IMG/VR virus record: IMGVR_UViG_3300043434_000302
Location: 1 to 58,229 of that record
Origin: a virus
Strand: one strand, 5' to 3'
DNA: 58,229 bases
Position numbers and translations under genes: made by a program. The first letter of the stretch is position 1, and every line of letters begins with the position of its first letter. Under the pieces are notes generated by a model that saw only the letters and a program-made list of their open reading frames with translations, searched no databases and was not told where the DNA came from. Below are positions 28,975 through 36,953 of the stretch, one piece after another.

Positions 28975-29276
28975 TGCATAAGGCCTAACAATGTAGTAAG
29001 CGGAATGACGGCCACTGACTTCTCGTTGTCGGCACGCAGGATCAGGCCAGCGTTCTCACCCAAAGCCTCCAGCATCCAAGCTGGTAATTCTTTTCTGCGC
29101 TTAGCTTCAAAAACCCACGGCTTGTCACTGAAGGACGGCGTGATCTCCACGTCACCCTTGGCATAGCTGGTTGCGCCAGACAGGGGTACGCGCTGAGCAA
29201 ACAAGCCATACTCCTTGGCCTGATTAACTAGCTCGCGCTCATACACCGCGCCCTTCGTTCTCGAAAGTTTTCCCAT
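28971..29276 (-). CDS. Holliday-junction resolvase-like nuclease (Hjc type)
   Basis: The 101-residue protein shows the archaeal-type resolvase pattern: KGAVYERELVNQAKEYG (Glu13), RVPLSGAT, GDVEI (Asp42) and VFEAKRR (Glu57, Lys59). This is a PD-(D/E)XK fold that cuts branched DNA, useful to resolve recombination intermediates before packaging. It overlaps the next gene by four bases and the preceding homing endonuclease by one. Confidence 0.85.
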   Translation of the reverse strand: MGKLSRTKGAVYERELVNQAKEYGLFAQRVPLSGATSYAKGDVEITPSFSDKPWVFEAKRRKELPAWMLEALGENAGLILRADNEKSVAVIPLTTLLGLMQ

Positions 29277-29824
29277 TAGTTAACATGCCTCCACGTAATT
29301 TGGTTAATGATTTGCCGTACCGTTCCCTCCGATACTTTGTATCGTTTAGCTATGGATCTAATCTGCCCATGAATGCCACTAAAGTCTCCGCGAATGCTCC
29401 GGACTAACTCATCATTCAGAATGCTGTTTCCGTTGCGCTCACCCTCACATGTTGTTCCGTGCCTCACTCGATCTTGCTGGTTCTCTTTTTGAGTACACCA
29501 TCTAAGATTGCTGTAGTGGTTGTTAGTTTTGTCGTTATCCCAGTGCGCCACAACAGGGCGCATTGCGTCTAGCGGCCCATGCCATGCCTCGCACACCAGT
29601 CGATGAGCAAGAACCTCCTTCCTTCTTCCGTCTTGCCAAAGACCGTATCTGATATACCCAACCGATTGCTTTGATGGCTTCAGCAGACGCCCCTCTCTCC
29701 TGACGCGCCCCGACTCAGAGATTTCGTAGTTAGGGAAATGCGGAACTGGTCGCCACTCTTCCTCTGCCACACCACTATCCCCGTTCAAACGTGTATTTGA
29801 TTTCTTGCCAGATCGTCCGTCCAT
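29276..29824 (-). CDS. NUMOD4-HNH homing endonuclease
   Basis: The 182-residue protein has an N-terminal NUMOD4 motif (EEWRPVPHFPNYEISESGRVRR), an HNH core with HRLVCEAWHG, VVAHWDNDKTNNHYSNLRWCT and KENQQDR, and a C-terminal helix-turn-helix (GQIRSIAKRYKVSEGTVRQI). This is the standard layout of free-standing homing endonucleases. Its 5' end overlaps the membrane-protein gene by 50 bases. Confidence 0.92.
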   Translation of the reverse strand: MDGRSGKKSNTRLNGDSGVAEEEWRPVPHFPNYEISESGRVRREGRLLKPSKQSVGYIRYGLWQDGRRKEVLAHRLVCEAWHGPLDAMRPVVAHWDNDKTNNHYSNLRWCTQKENQQDRVRHGTTCEGERNGNSILNDELVRSIRGDFSGIHGQIRSIAKRYKVSEGTVRQIINQITWRHVN

Positions 29825-30068
29825 CGAAGACCCTGCGCAGGATGTAGCCCCTAGCTACAGAGACCACCGTGAATATTCCGGTGATGATCAGGTTCTGTGT
29901 CCATGTGACGGGGATATCCATTGCCGTCGCGACGAAGTACCAAGTGATCAGAGATATAAAGAAGCCAACCGTCGTGTTGGTCACCGCCTCAAACAAACTA
30001 TCCAAGCGATGCTGTCTATCCGCTTTACGATGGTGGCTATCGCTTAGCTCTATTGATTTCTTTTTCAT
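29775..30068 (-). CDS. Small membrane protein (DUF7220-like)
   Basis: The 97-residue protein starting MKKKSIELSDSHHRKADRQH has two membrane helices (TTVGFFISLITWYFVATAM and NLIITGIFTVVSVARGYIL) followed by RRVFDGRTIWQEI. This matches a phage membrane family I know as DUF7220. The start at 30068 shares a TAATG junction with the HNH gene upstream. Confidence 0.83.
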   Translation of the reverse strand: MKKKSIELSDSHHRKADRQHRLDSLFEAVTNTTVGFFISLITWYFVATAMDIPVTWTQNLIITGIFTVVSVARGYILRRVFDGRTIWQEIKYTFERG

Positions 30069-30652
30069 TAATTCACTCCTACAAATGCCGGAGCCGCTAA
30101 TTCCGCAATGATTGCAGCTCCCTTTGACATGTTTTCGTTGGCCGTAATAATCCGCAGGTTCCAAGGAACGTGCAAACCACACACCGTTTTTCCCTGCATT
30201 GGAACGATATGATCAACGTGATACTGAACGCCTGTTTGTTTGGTCATTGAGCTGGCCTGCTCATAAATAGAGGTCATCTCAAGATGCTGCTGCTCTGTAA
30301 GCCTCATGGTCCTACGCTTCTTCGCTGCGTAGCGCCTTGCGTTCATCTCCGCGACACGACCAGCATTACTCCGCTTCCACTCAGCCAACTGTGCTGCCCG
30401 TTTTTCGGCGTTGTTTTGACGGTAAAGGCGATTTGCTTCACTGTTCTCGTTGTAACGCTGCCTATTCTTCTCTCTTAGCGCCTCCGCATTTTGTTTGTAG
30501 TACTCCTGCCTATACTCCTTGGCTTTAACTGCATTGCTTTCACTCCATGCTTTGTACCGAAGGCGCGTGCAATCCCTGCAGTGACGTCCGCATGCCGTAA
30601 AATCGTCGACCGTTTTTGTAACACCACACTTGCGACACAGCTTGCTTGTCAT
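30068..30652 (-). CDS. HNH endonuclease with zinc finger
   Basis: The 194-residue protein starting MTSKLCRKCGVTKTVDDFTA has paired CxxC sites (CRKCG, CRDCTRL), a long charged helix (EYYKQNAEALREKNRQRYNENSEAN) and an HNH core QYHVDHIVPMQGKTVCGLHVPWNL. A longer frame upstream lies inside the neighbouring gene. It is a likely homing endonuclease. Confidence 0.88.
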   Translation of the reverse strand: MTSKLCRKCGVTKTVDDFTACGRHCRDCTRLRYKAWSESNAVKAKEYRQEYYKQNAEALREKNRQRYNENSEANRLYRQNNAEKRAAQLAEWKRSNAGRVAEMNARRYAAKKRRTMRLTEQQHLEMTSIYEQASSMTKQTGVQYHVDHIVPMQGKTVCGLHVPWNLRIITANENMSKGAAIIAELAAPAFVGVN

Positions 30653-30674
30653 AGGCTGTCCATCTTGTGTTGTT

Positions 30675-31019
30675 TCATGATCCCGACTCCAATAGATCAC
30701 AGACCTTTTGAAGCGCGGACCTGTGACGCACCCTGAGATCGTCGTACCAAGCACAATCGACATTTGCCAACTCGACTATGCGTCGCACAACCTCTGGCGA
30801 CGATTCTTCCGGAGCCCACTGCCCCTCTAAGCCCTCACAAGAGCAGTGACTACCCTCTACTAACCAAAGCTTGTCGTCGCGCTTGAAAAGCACGAGAGCT
30901 TCTCCACTGTAATTCTCGTATTCATAGGCGGCGAATAGAACCTCTGGCTCAGGCTCGCTCATGATAAAATTGTTCTGCACGTCCCCCCAATTAGAGAAGA
31001 TGTCAAAGTAAACGCTCAT
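30675..31019 (-). CDS. Protein of unknown function, 114 residues
   Basis: The start at 31019 follows AAAGGG. The acidic protein (MSVYFDIFSNWGDVQNNFIM...) has a LWLVEGSHCSCEGLEGQWAPE segment that is repeated in many small phage proteins with one or two Cys and Trp residues. It lies between the diphosphohydrolase-like gene and the HNH gene. Role unknown. Confidence 0.78.
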   Translation of the reverse strand: MSVYFDIFSNWGDVQNNFIMSEPEPEVLFAAYEYENYSGEALVLFKRDDKLWLVEGSHCSCEGLEGQWAPEESSPEVVRRIVELANVDCAWYDDLRVRHRSALQKVCDLLESGS

Positions 31020-31020
31020 A

Positions 31021-31932
31021 TCAAATCCCTTTATCCTTGATCGTGTAGTGGTGCGGGTTCTTGTCGCCGTGGATCTCGACGTTTTGCCGTGCCAATTCAT
31101 TCATGTGTGAATAGAAGTTGACGCTGCGCGGTGGACGATCATCCTCACACTTGTCTTGGATCATCGCGTCACGCAGCACGACCAGCGAGCAGATCGCTTT
31201 AGTCACATGGCTGAGCTGAGAGTCCGGATCGATGTCTTCACCCTCCCACCAACTGAACAGGTGACGGATAGTTGCGTCGTAATAGACAGATGCCCTTACG
31301 CCTACACCGCGATAGTTGTGGCGACCGTACTTCAGTGCGCCTTCGAGCATCCCTACTCCTACCTCAGCTAGTACTGCTGCTGATACGGTGGACATGGGAG
31401 CTTTCTTTATTCCGACAGCGTCTTTCGGGTTCGTTGGCTTCTGGGTTTTTTCCGCCGAATTTTCGGGGATGACTATTGGGAACGTGTCGTCATCAATCTC
31501 TTGGGCATGCCGCCAGAAAACGATGTCGCCATCTTTACCGGAGTGCTTCCAGTAAAGCTTAGCTGCATCCCTCTCCATCAGTGCTTGACCGCCACGCAAA
31601 ACAACATCGACCTTGCCAGAAGGTCGCGGCTCATGCTTCTTTGCGCCGTTCCATGCCGTCCAACAGACTGTTGGGTTCTCTTCGATGGAACGCCACGCAA
31701 TGATGCTGGTATCCGATAAGCCATTGCCCCAAAAGAACGAACGAACATCGCCCTCTTTTTTCTCTCCACTGCCATACAGCACCTCAACATTGCCCAAAAG
31801 CGGACTCTCTGGTGCGTCTGTGTTCCAGCCATGAGGTACACGCACATTCTGATTCCGACTCTCTAGAACGTCCCCGTACATATATAAGCGCTCGTTCTCC
31901 TTCATCTTGCGCATATAGTCGTGCTCATCCAT
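31021..31932 (-). CDS. Two-domain protein with dATP/dGTP diphosphohydrolase-like (DUF5664) C-terminus
   Basis: The 303-residue protein has an unrecognised N-terminal domain (residues 1-150), a linker, and a C-terminal helical domain: NPKDAVGIKKAPMSTV, EVGVGMLEGALKYGRHNYRG, YYDATIRHLFSWWEGEDIDPDSQLSH, KAICSLVVL. That pattern is known from DUF5664 and MazZ-type dATP/dGTP diphosphohydrolases, all-alpha enzymes that trim nucleotide pools. The linker is encoded by a copy of the CCGCCGA repeat. No purZ or datZ was seen, so there is no sign of a Z genome. Confidence 0.82.
   Translation of the reverse strand: MDEHDYMRKMKENERLYMYGDVLESRNQNVRVPHGWNTDAPESPLLGNVEVLYGSGEKKEGDVRSFFWGNGLSDTSIIAWRSIEENPTVCWTAWNGAKKHEPRPSGKVDVVLRGGQALMERDAAKLYWKHSGKDGDIVFWRHAQEIDDDTFPIVIPENSAEKTQKPTNPKDAVGIKKAPMSTVSAAVLAEVGVGMLEGALKYGRHNYRGVGVRASVYYDATIRHLFSWWEGEDIDPDSQLSHVTKAICSLVVLRDAMIQDKCEDDRPPRSVNFYSHMNELARQNVEIHGDKNPHHYTIKDKGI
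31446..31471 (+). repeat. CCGCCGAATTTTTGGGG repeat, copy in a gene linker
   Basis: TTTTTTCCGCCGAATTTTCG followed by GGGATG matches the 18.1-18.7 kb copies. It encodes the linker between the two domains of the diphosphohydrolase-like protein. Confidence 0.6.
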
Positions 31933-32236
31933 TATCGCTCTCCTTAACTAGGAGCTGGCACTCAGCCAGTAACTCCTCTTGTGTTCCAAACATCTCTTCG
32001 AACCTACGCTTCCAAGGGTGAACCGAAACGAACTCCCCCTTGCCGTCACCACCTTGGTGGTGCAGGTAGCAGAGCGGAATCGTTTTGAAGTGAGCGCCGG
32101 TTTTCGTGCGCCCATCCATATGATGGATCGAGATCTCTGGCTGATGAAAGCCGATCTTCTTGCACGCGACACAGCCAAGCTGGCCGACTGCATCCATCCA
32201 TTTCCGCTCTGCAGGTGTCGGCGTCCGTCCCTTCAT
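31925..32236 (-). CDS. Ref-like HNH nuclease (RecA-dependent nuclease family)
   Basis: The 103-residue protein has GCVACKKIG, ISIHHMDGRTKTGAHFKTIPLC and YLHHQGGDG. This is the HNH and metal pattern of the phage P1 Ref family, which cuts DNA in a RecA-filament-dependent way. It lies in the nucleotide and replication operon with overlaps to both neighbours. Whether it needs RecA here cannot be read from sequence. Confidence 0.85.
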   Translation of the reverse strand: MKGRTPTPAERKWMDAVGQLGCVACKKIGFHQPEISIHHMDGRTKTGAHFKTIPLCYLHHQGGDGKGEFVSVHPWKRRFEEMFGTQEELLAECQLLVKESDNG

Positions 32237-32238
32237 GC

Positions 32239-32658
32239 TCAGTACTTCTTGCCGCCATCTCGCATGCGATTTTCAATCTTATGATCTTCGCGGCTCATGT
32301 TGTAGAGGATCTTCTCCATGATGGCATCACCAATGTCGAAGCCCTTTGCTGCCGCCAGATCAAAGATCCGGATGACTGCATCAGCGAGCTCAACCTCGAG
32401 ACCTGAGCGATGAGGAAGCTTGTCGTCCATCAATCCCTTGCGGTCAGCCTCCATCGCCTCTGCGACTTCGCTGACGATGAGCATCAGCACCTCGCCCACA
32501 TTGCGCGTTTCATGAGTAGACTGACCCGTCTTGAGATCAGTCCACCAGCCAGCGGCTTTGTTGATGTCGAAGATTGTGCGGGACAGGGCCGTCACTACAG
32601 AGGCGTAAATAACGATGCCCTCTTCCGACTTATTCCTGTCAGTGAATGGATTATTCAT
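32239..32658 (-). CDS. MazG-like nucleotide pyrophosphohydrolase
   Basis: The 139-residue all-helical protein has the MazG-type metal site: LMLIVSEVAEAMEADRKG, with paired glutamates, and LEVELADAVIRIFDLAAAKGFD further on. Such enzymes hydrolyse noncanonical dNTPs or ppGpp-like nucleotides. The start at 32658 overlaps the upstream gene by four bases. It complements the DUF5664-like enzyme two genes downstream. Confidence 0.88.
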   Translation of the reverse strand: MNNPFTDRNKSEEGIVIYASVVTALSRTIFDINKAAGWWTDLKTGQSTHETRNVGEVLMLIVSEVAEAMEADRKGLMDDKLPHRSGLEVELADAVIRIFDLAAAKGFDIGDAIMEKILYNMSREDHKIENRMRDGGKKY

Positions 32659-32987
32659 GTGTTGTATGCCTTTCGTTCTAAGCGTAGCGTTGCTGCCTTT
32701 GTTCTCCAATACTCGAAAGCGATCTCTCTCGCCTTCAGCTCTGCCTTGGCATAGGCAAGGTCGCCCTTAGCTACACCGTGGTCGAGTCGCGCCGTATAGA
32801 CCGCATCACTTTCGTCTGCGTACCGTGCTTGCGCGGCTGCACTTTTATTACCGTTCATTTCACCCTCGAGCATTGCCTTAGCAATAACCCGTTTGACGTC
32901 AGCCTCTGTCTTTAGGACGCGATACTCCGCATCCCTCAACATGACAGCTACCTCGCGGATGGCTTGGGCGAAGTTTTCTTCAGTCAT
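32655..32987 (-). CDS. Conserved phage protein, 110 residues
   Basis: The protein (MTEENFAQAIREVAVMLRDA...) is helical with KAMLEGEMNGNKSAAAQARYADESDAVYTARLDHGVAKG, a pattern seen in small proteins of replication operons of other phages. The ATG at 32987 is preferred over an upstream TTG. Unknown function. Confidence 0.8.
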   Translation of the reverse strand: MTEENFAQAIREVAVMLRDAEYRVLKTEADVKRVIAKAMLEGEMNGNKSAAAQARYADESDAVYTARLDHGVAKGDLAYAKAELKAREIAFEYWRTKAATLRLERKAYNT

Positions 32988-33234
32988 CTTCGCCAACCAT
33001 CATGCGGATGTGTTCCATCTTTGCGATCTCCAGTGTCGAAATGATGTCTGGGATGTAGGCCTCAGTCGACGCCATGAACAAGCCACCATTCTTCCTCCAG
33101 CCGACAAGCATTAACGTGTCGAACGACTCCGCCTCCTCAAGCGCTGCGGTTAGGATTACTGCAGGCGGTATAGTTTCGTAAGTAACATCCGGCCCACCTT
33201 TGGGAAAACGGATCACATTGTCTTGGTCGCTCAT
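32980..33234 (-). CDS. Conserved phage protein, 84 residues
   Basis: The protein (MSDQDNVIRFPKGGPDVTYE...) has a VILTAALEEAESFDTLMLVGWRKNGGLFMAST beta-alpha pattern recalling the small phage family that starts with NVI-FP. It overlaps the primase-helicase stop by four bases. Function unknown. Confidence 0.8.
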   Translation of the reverse strand: MSDQDNVIRFPKGGPDVTYETIPPAVILTAALEEAESFDTLMLVGWRKNGGLFMASTEAYIPDIISTLEIAKMEHIRMMVGEDD

Positions 33235-35063
33235 ATAAATTCCTCTTCCATTTCAACTGGCACTGGTGGCTGTGAAAATTGCACATACTTTCGCGGCTGC
33301 TCCCCGCGCTTTCCAATGAACTGCATTGCCTTTCCGCCCCAGTAGGTTCCGACATAGCCTTCCCACTCACCATTGCGCTGCTTACTGCAGGTAAGGCGTG
33401 AGTCTGGTACTGCCAAAAGTTCAGGAGGGACTGGCTCATATTCTGAGAGCTCCGATATCTCGCGTTCCTTCTTCTTGTTGCGCCAGATCGTGAGGACGGT
33501 GTCCGCCAAGTCGGTAATAGAGCCCGAGCCCTTCACATCCATCTTGCCTGTTGGGGTTTCCTCGTTCTCGCCCTTGCGCGAGTGCGTGACTAAGAACACT
33601 GTGGTTCCAGTCGTGTTTTTGAAGTCGCATAGTTCCTCCATGAACCTCTTCTGAGCACTATAGTCGTCGTCGTCGATACCACATTTGGACATGTTGTCTA
33701 TGAAGAAAACATCAATGCCGTATTTTTTCCGTGCATAACGGAAGACCTCGAGCATCTTCGTTGTCTTCGCTGTGCCGACAAGATCGAACAGCCAAAGCTT
33801 CTGCGCATACCAGTCGATGCATGCGTTGGCATACGCCAGCGTAGGATCTCCCGTCGCTATACCCGCAGCTTGTCTGGTCAGACGTGTAAGCAAACGACGT
33901 GCTGGCATTTCCATCGAGGCGATGCACACGCGCTTGCTCTGGAGCATTGCGTCCAGCGCGAACTGACCAGCGAGCTGTGACTTGCCGTGTCCGTTAACAC
34001 CATTGAGGATCACAAGCTCCGCATCGCGGAACCGAAGGTTGCCTTCAAGATCTTCGATCAACGGCTGGAAGCCACGGCTGTCTTGGTCGTTGTTGTACAG
34101 CTCGCGAAGGATGTCCTCGCGATACTCCGTTGCGCAGCGCAGCTCCTGCGGATCGTAGCCAGCAGCCAGATCGCGGATCGCTTTGATCTCCACACCAGCC
34201 AACAGGCAGTCGTTCATATCCTTATGCGGCAGTGATGCGCGGATGCAGCGGTGAATGCCAAGTCGGTCGGCAATCTCTCTAGCAGCGAGCTCGCCCTCTT
34301 CGTCCATGTCCAGAGCCAGCACGATGGTTTCGAATCGCTCGAGGTTGTCGTACTCGTTCTCGATCCATTGCTGCTTCGCGCCCTTGCCTCCGCCGAATGG
34401 AACAGACAGCGCCGACACACCCATCTGGTACGCAGCCATCGCGTCGAACTCACCTTCAGTGATCCATATCTCACGAGCATTTGGATCAACCGCTTGCCAG
34501 CCGAAGAGGCATGGCATCTGACCTGCGGATGTCGGCCCCTGCTTTTTCTTGTCGTTCATGTCGCGGAACTTAATCATCCGCGCTTCGCCAAGTGGATCGA
34601 TGAAGGGAAACAGGATGCGGTCACCGTCAACAGCGATCCGAAACGCCTTCAGCGTGTTAGAAGTTAGGCCACGTTTTTCTAACAGGGAGGTCTCTATTGG
34701 AGTCGCCTCGACCTTGCGTGTCCGCTCTGGTCTGACCGGCGATTGGTACTCCTTCTGCGTCGTGACGAACGACGGTCGCTCCACACCCAGCCACGAGCGA
34801 ACCTCATCCATCGCCTCGATCAGACTTAGGCTATGCACCGCACGCCAAAGGTCGATCAAGTCGCCGCCACTCTCACCTGTTGAGAAGTCGCTCCATACAC
34901 CAGCCTTCGGACCAGTCATGTGGATGCGCAGTGACTGCCCCTTCTCACCACCAAGCCCACCGACGCAGTACTCAGATCCATTAACGATTCCCGCTGGCAG
35001 CAAGTGCCGTAGCGCTGGAAGCATGTTGCCGTTAAGGCGCTCCGATAATTCCCGTAAATCCAT
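33231..35063 (-). CDS. DNA primase-helicase (T7 gp4/Twinkle-like)
   Basis: The 610-residue protein joins a primase half to a RecA-fold helicase half. Toprim motifs are WITEGEFDAMAAY near residue 200 and LALDMDEEGELAA near 250. The helicase P-loop GVNGHGKSQ lies near 355, followed by CIASMEMP, a Walker B-like VFFIDNMSKCG and VFLVTHSRKG. The N-terminus has GLGGEKGQSLRIHMTGP but no clear CHC2-type zinc ribbon, so primase activity may be altered. It is the core replication enzyme; no phage DNA polymerase was found, so the host enzyme is probably used. Confidence 0.93.
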   Translation of the reverse strand: MDLRELSERLNGNMLPALRHLLPAGIVNGSEYCVGGLGGEKGQSLRIHMTGPKAGVWSDFSTGESGGDLIDLWRAVHSLSLIEAMDEVRSWLGVERPSFVTTQKEYQSPVRPERTRKVEATPIETSLLEKRGLTSNTLKAFRIAVDGDRILFPFIDPLGEARMIKFRDMNDKKKQGPTSAGQMPCLFGWQAVDPNAREIWITEGEFDAMAAYQMGVSALSVPFGGGKGAKQQWIENEYDNLERFETIVLALDMDEEGELAAREIADRLGIHRCIRASLPHKDMNDCLLAGVEIKAIRDLAAGYDPQELRCATEYREDILRELYNNDQDSRGFQPLIEDLEGNLRFRDAELVILNGVNGHGKSQLAGQFALDAMLQSKRVCIASMEMPARRLLTRLTRQAAGIATGDPTLAYANACIDWYAQKLWLFDLVGTAKTTKMLEVFRYARKKYGIDVFFIDNMSKCGIDDDDYSAQKRFMEELCDFKNTTGTTVFLVTHSRKGENEETPTGKMDVKGSGSITDLADTVLTIWRNKKKEREISELSEYEPVPPELLAVPDSRLTCSKQRNGEWEGYVGTYWGGKAMQFIGKRGEQPRKYVQFSQPPVPVEMEEEFI

Positions 35064-35064
35064 T

Positions 35065-35940
35065 TCAGTAGCTCCGTTCGCTCTTACCGTTTACTGCTTG
35101 CTCTAGCGCTTCGATATCCGCCTTCATCACCTTCAGTGAATCCCAAAGATCTTGATTGTCTTTCTCCAGCTTGCACCTATCGAGCAACATCTCCTTCTTA
35201 TAGCGAAGGTCACTAAGTTTCTCGCGTGCTTGCTTAAAGGATAGTCCCGCCATTGGACTGACTACAGCATTAGCCTTACCCTTCGGCACGAACATGCCTG
35301 TCCATCCGCCATTGATGTTGTGGTCAATGATCTGGCGAACGGACCACCCTGCATCCACGCCTTCACGTAGGACATTGATTGCCAGCTTCCTCGCCTGATC
35401 GGTAAGCGGTTTTTTGATTTGCTTGCGCTGCTCTTCCCAATCCGACCATGCATCTGCATCAATCCAATCTGGGATAGAGAAGGCGTCAGCCTTCTTACTA
35501 TTCCCTTTATTCTCTTCCTTATCTTTATTCCCTTTATTGTTCTGTGTCGCGGTGGTGTCGCGGTCCTGTCGCGCTGCTGTCGCGGTCCTGTCGCTCTGCC
35601 CTTTAGGATCGAGCTGGAAAGCATTGTAATTGTTGATAGAAATGATGGTGACACCTGTCGCGCTATCGACTGACACCATGTCGCGGTCAACGAGACGTGT
35701 GAGAAAGCGATTTGCCCAATCTTTGCTGCGTTCTAGGTGCGTCGCCATGTCCCGTACCGACATTGCAAGCTGTCCACGCTGCAGTTTTATGGGGCGATCT
35801 TTGTAGCGCACATCCACTTCTCTCCACGATGCTCGCAGCACCATCCACGCAAAGGCCATAGCCTCCGCATCAGTGCGAAAGATCGAGTGATCCAATAGAC
35901 GGCGGTAAATTAGGACGTACCCGCCCAACTCATGTGACAT
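35065..35940 (-). CDS. Replication initiation-type protein with winged helix
   Basis: The 291-residue protein has an N-terminal winged-helix domain typical of phage O/DnaD-like replication proteins (GYVLIYRRLLDHSIFRTDAEAMAFAWMVLRASWR, MSVRDMATHLERSKDWANRFL). A low-complexity Lys/Asn/Glu linker follows near residues 125-150, then a conserved DAWSDWEEQRKQIKKPLT and INGGWTGMFVPK module. It is first in the leftward operon, next to the structured divergent region that is the best origin candidate. Confidence 0.83.
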   Translation of the reverse strand: MSHELGGYVLIYRRLLDHSIFRTDAEAMAFAWMVLRASWREVDVRYKDRPIKLQRGQLAMSVRDMATHLERSKDWANRFLTRLVDRDMVSVDSATGVTIISINNYNAFQLDPKGQSDRTATAARQDRDTTATQNNKGNKDKEENKGNSKKADAFSIPDWIDADAWSDWEEQRKQIKKPLTDQARKLAINVLREGVDAGWSVRQIIDHNINGGWTGMFVPKGKANAVVSPMAGLSFKQAREKLSDLRYKKEMLLDRCKLEKDNQDLWDSLKVMKADIEALEQAVNGKSERSY

Positions 35941-35995
35941 TCAAAACCTCCAATCTCTGCGGTCCTTCACCGCTCTTGTTCGTTCGCTTAAAAAT

Positions 35996-36078
35996 GTGAC
36001 GGCAGGGCTAATGCGAAATTTGGAGGTTTCGCACAAGCGAACATTAGCCGGTTCCCGTCGCGATACGGTAGCCGTCAC
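35996..36078. repeat. Nested inverted repeats forming a three-way structure
   Basis: GTGACGG (35996-36002) pairs with CCGTCAC (36072-36078). Inside, GGCTAATG (36006-36013) pairs with CATTAGCC (36042-36049), which encloses CGAAA/TTTCG (36014-36018, 36027-36031). CCGT/ACGG (36055-36058, 36065-36068) forms a second arm. All stems listed are perfect. Confidence 0.75.
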
Positions 36079-36203
36079 AAGCTGTACATATTTCCGCTTT
36101 TCTTTTTGCGCAAGGGAAAATGTGTTGTCGTCCTATATCTGCTGTGGAGATTTTTTCTACGCAGCTTTATATGCGCCGCGCACAGATGACACATGGCTAA
36201 TCT

Positions 36204-36212
36204 TTTTCCACA
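36204..36212 (+). promoter_or_regulatory. DnaA-box-like site
   Basis: TTTTCCACA differs from the consensus TTATCCACA at one position. The phage encodes a DnaA domain IV-like protein, which could bind such a site. Confidence 0.35.
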
Positions 36213-36230
36213 TGTTTCGAAACACAGGAA

Positions 36231-36258
36231 TTGACGCAGCGAAATTAGTCTCTATGTT
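36231..36258 (+). promoter_or_regulatory. Promoter of the recombination operon
   Basis: TTGACG (36231-36236) and TATGTT (36253-36258) are 16 bases apart, about 40 bases before the start codon at 36301. It is likely read by host sigma70-type polymerase. Confidence 0.55.
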
Positions 36259-36300
36259 GTGCATCGACACGGCAGTACGTGTTCGCAGAAAGGAATGTAT

Positions 36301-36942
36301 ATGGAGACTGTTTCGAATCCCAAGACGAAGAGCGTCTGGGAAACTCTTTCAGCCATAAACGTCAACGACCACATCGAGAAGAAGAGTGGCTTCTCATATC
36401 TGTCTTGGTCGTGGGCGTGGGCAACATTGATGGATCACTATCCCGACGCTGAATTCTATTTTGAGAATCAGACGGGAGAGCACGGCCTTCTAAACAACGA
36501 TGGCGTCATCCGCTATCCGGATGGAACCGCAGAAGTTCGTTGCGTGTTGACTGTCGACGCCACCACACACACGATGTGGTTGCCGGTGATGGACTACAAG
36601 AACCAAGCCATCAAGAATCCAAACGCACGCGACATCAATGACGCAAAGATGCGTTGCCTCGTGAAGTCAATGTCTCTGTTTGGCCTTGGCCTATACATCT
36701 ACGCTGGTGAAGATTTGCCAGACGCAAACAAGCAGAAGCCTGCTCCTGCAGCAGACCCCGTAGTTGGCCTCGCTGATGAAAAGTCTCAGCTACTTAAGGC
36801 TGTGACTGATGCAGCAACGCTCGATGATCTGAAGGCCGCTTTCACCAAGGCAAGCAAGTACGCACGCAATCGCAATGATGACGTGCTCTTGGCCGAAATC
36901 ACGAAGACCAAGGACGCACGCAAAGCCGCGCTCTCCAAGTAA
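36301..36942 (+). CDS. Single-strand annealing protein (Sak3/DUF1071-like)
   Basis: The 213-residue protein shows the Sak3-type core: SGFSYLSWSWAWATLMDHYP, the TMWLPVMDYKNQAIKNPN strand and DINDAKMRCLVKSMSLFGLGLYIYAGEDLP. These proteins anneal complementary single strands in phage recombination. The C-terminus is helical and basic. The start at 36301 is set by AAAGGA at 36289-36294. The next gene encodes its partner exonuclease. Confidence 0.9.
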   Translation: METVSNPKTKSVWETLSAINVNDHIEKKSGFSYLSWSWAWATLMDHYPDAEFYFENQTGEHGLLNNDGVIRYPDGTAEVRCVLTVDATTHTMWLPVMDYKNQAIKNPNARDINDAKMRCLVKSMSLFGLGLYIYAGEDLPDANKQKPAPAADPVVGLADEKSQLLKAVTDAATLDDLKAAFTKASKYARNRNDDVLLAEITKTKDARKAALSK

Positions 36943-36953
36943 GGATCTATCGA

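Larger units (their letters stand above)
35941..36300. other. Divergent control region, possible replication origin
   Basis: This 360-base gap between the leftward replication operon and the rightward recombination operon has no gene. It holds the nested inverted repeats at 35996-36078, AT-rich DNA, a near-match to a DnaA box at 36204-36212 and a promoter at 36231-36258. That mix of structure, DnaA-box-like site and neighbouring initiator gene suggests an origin, inferred only. Confidence 0.5.

Noticed and set aside
31021-32658. 2-aminoadenine (Z) genome biosynthesis
   Set aside because: A MazZ-like domain is present but no PurZ-like or DatZ-like gene was recognised and no matching DNA polymerase was seen.
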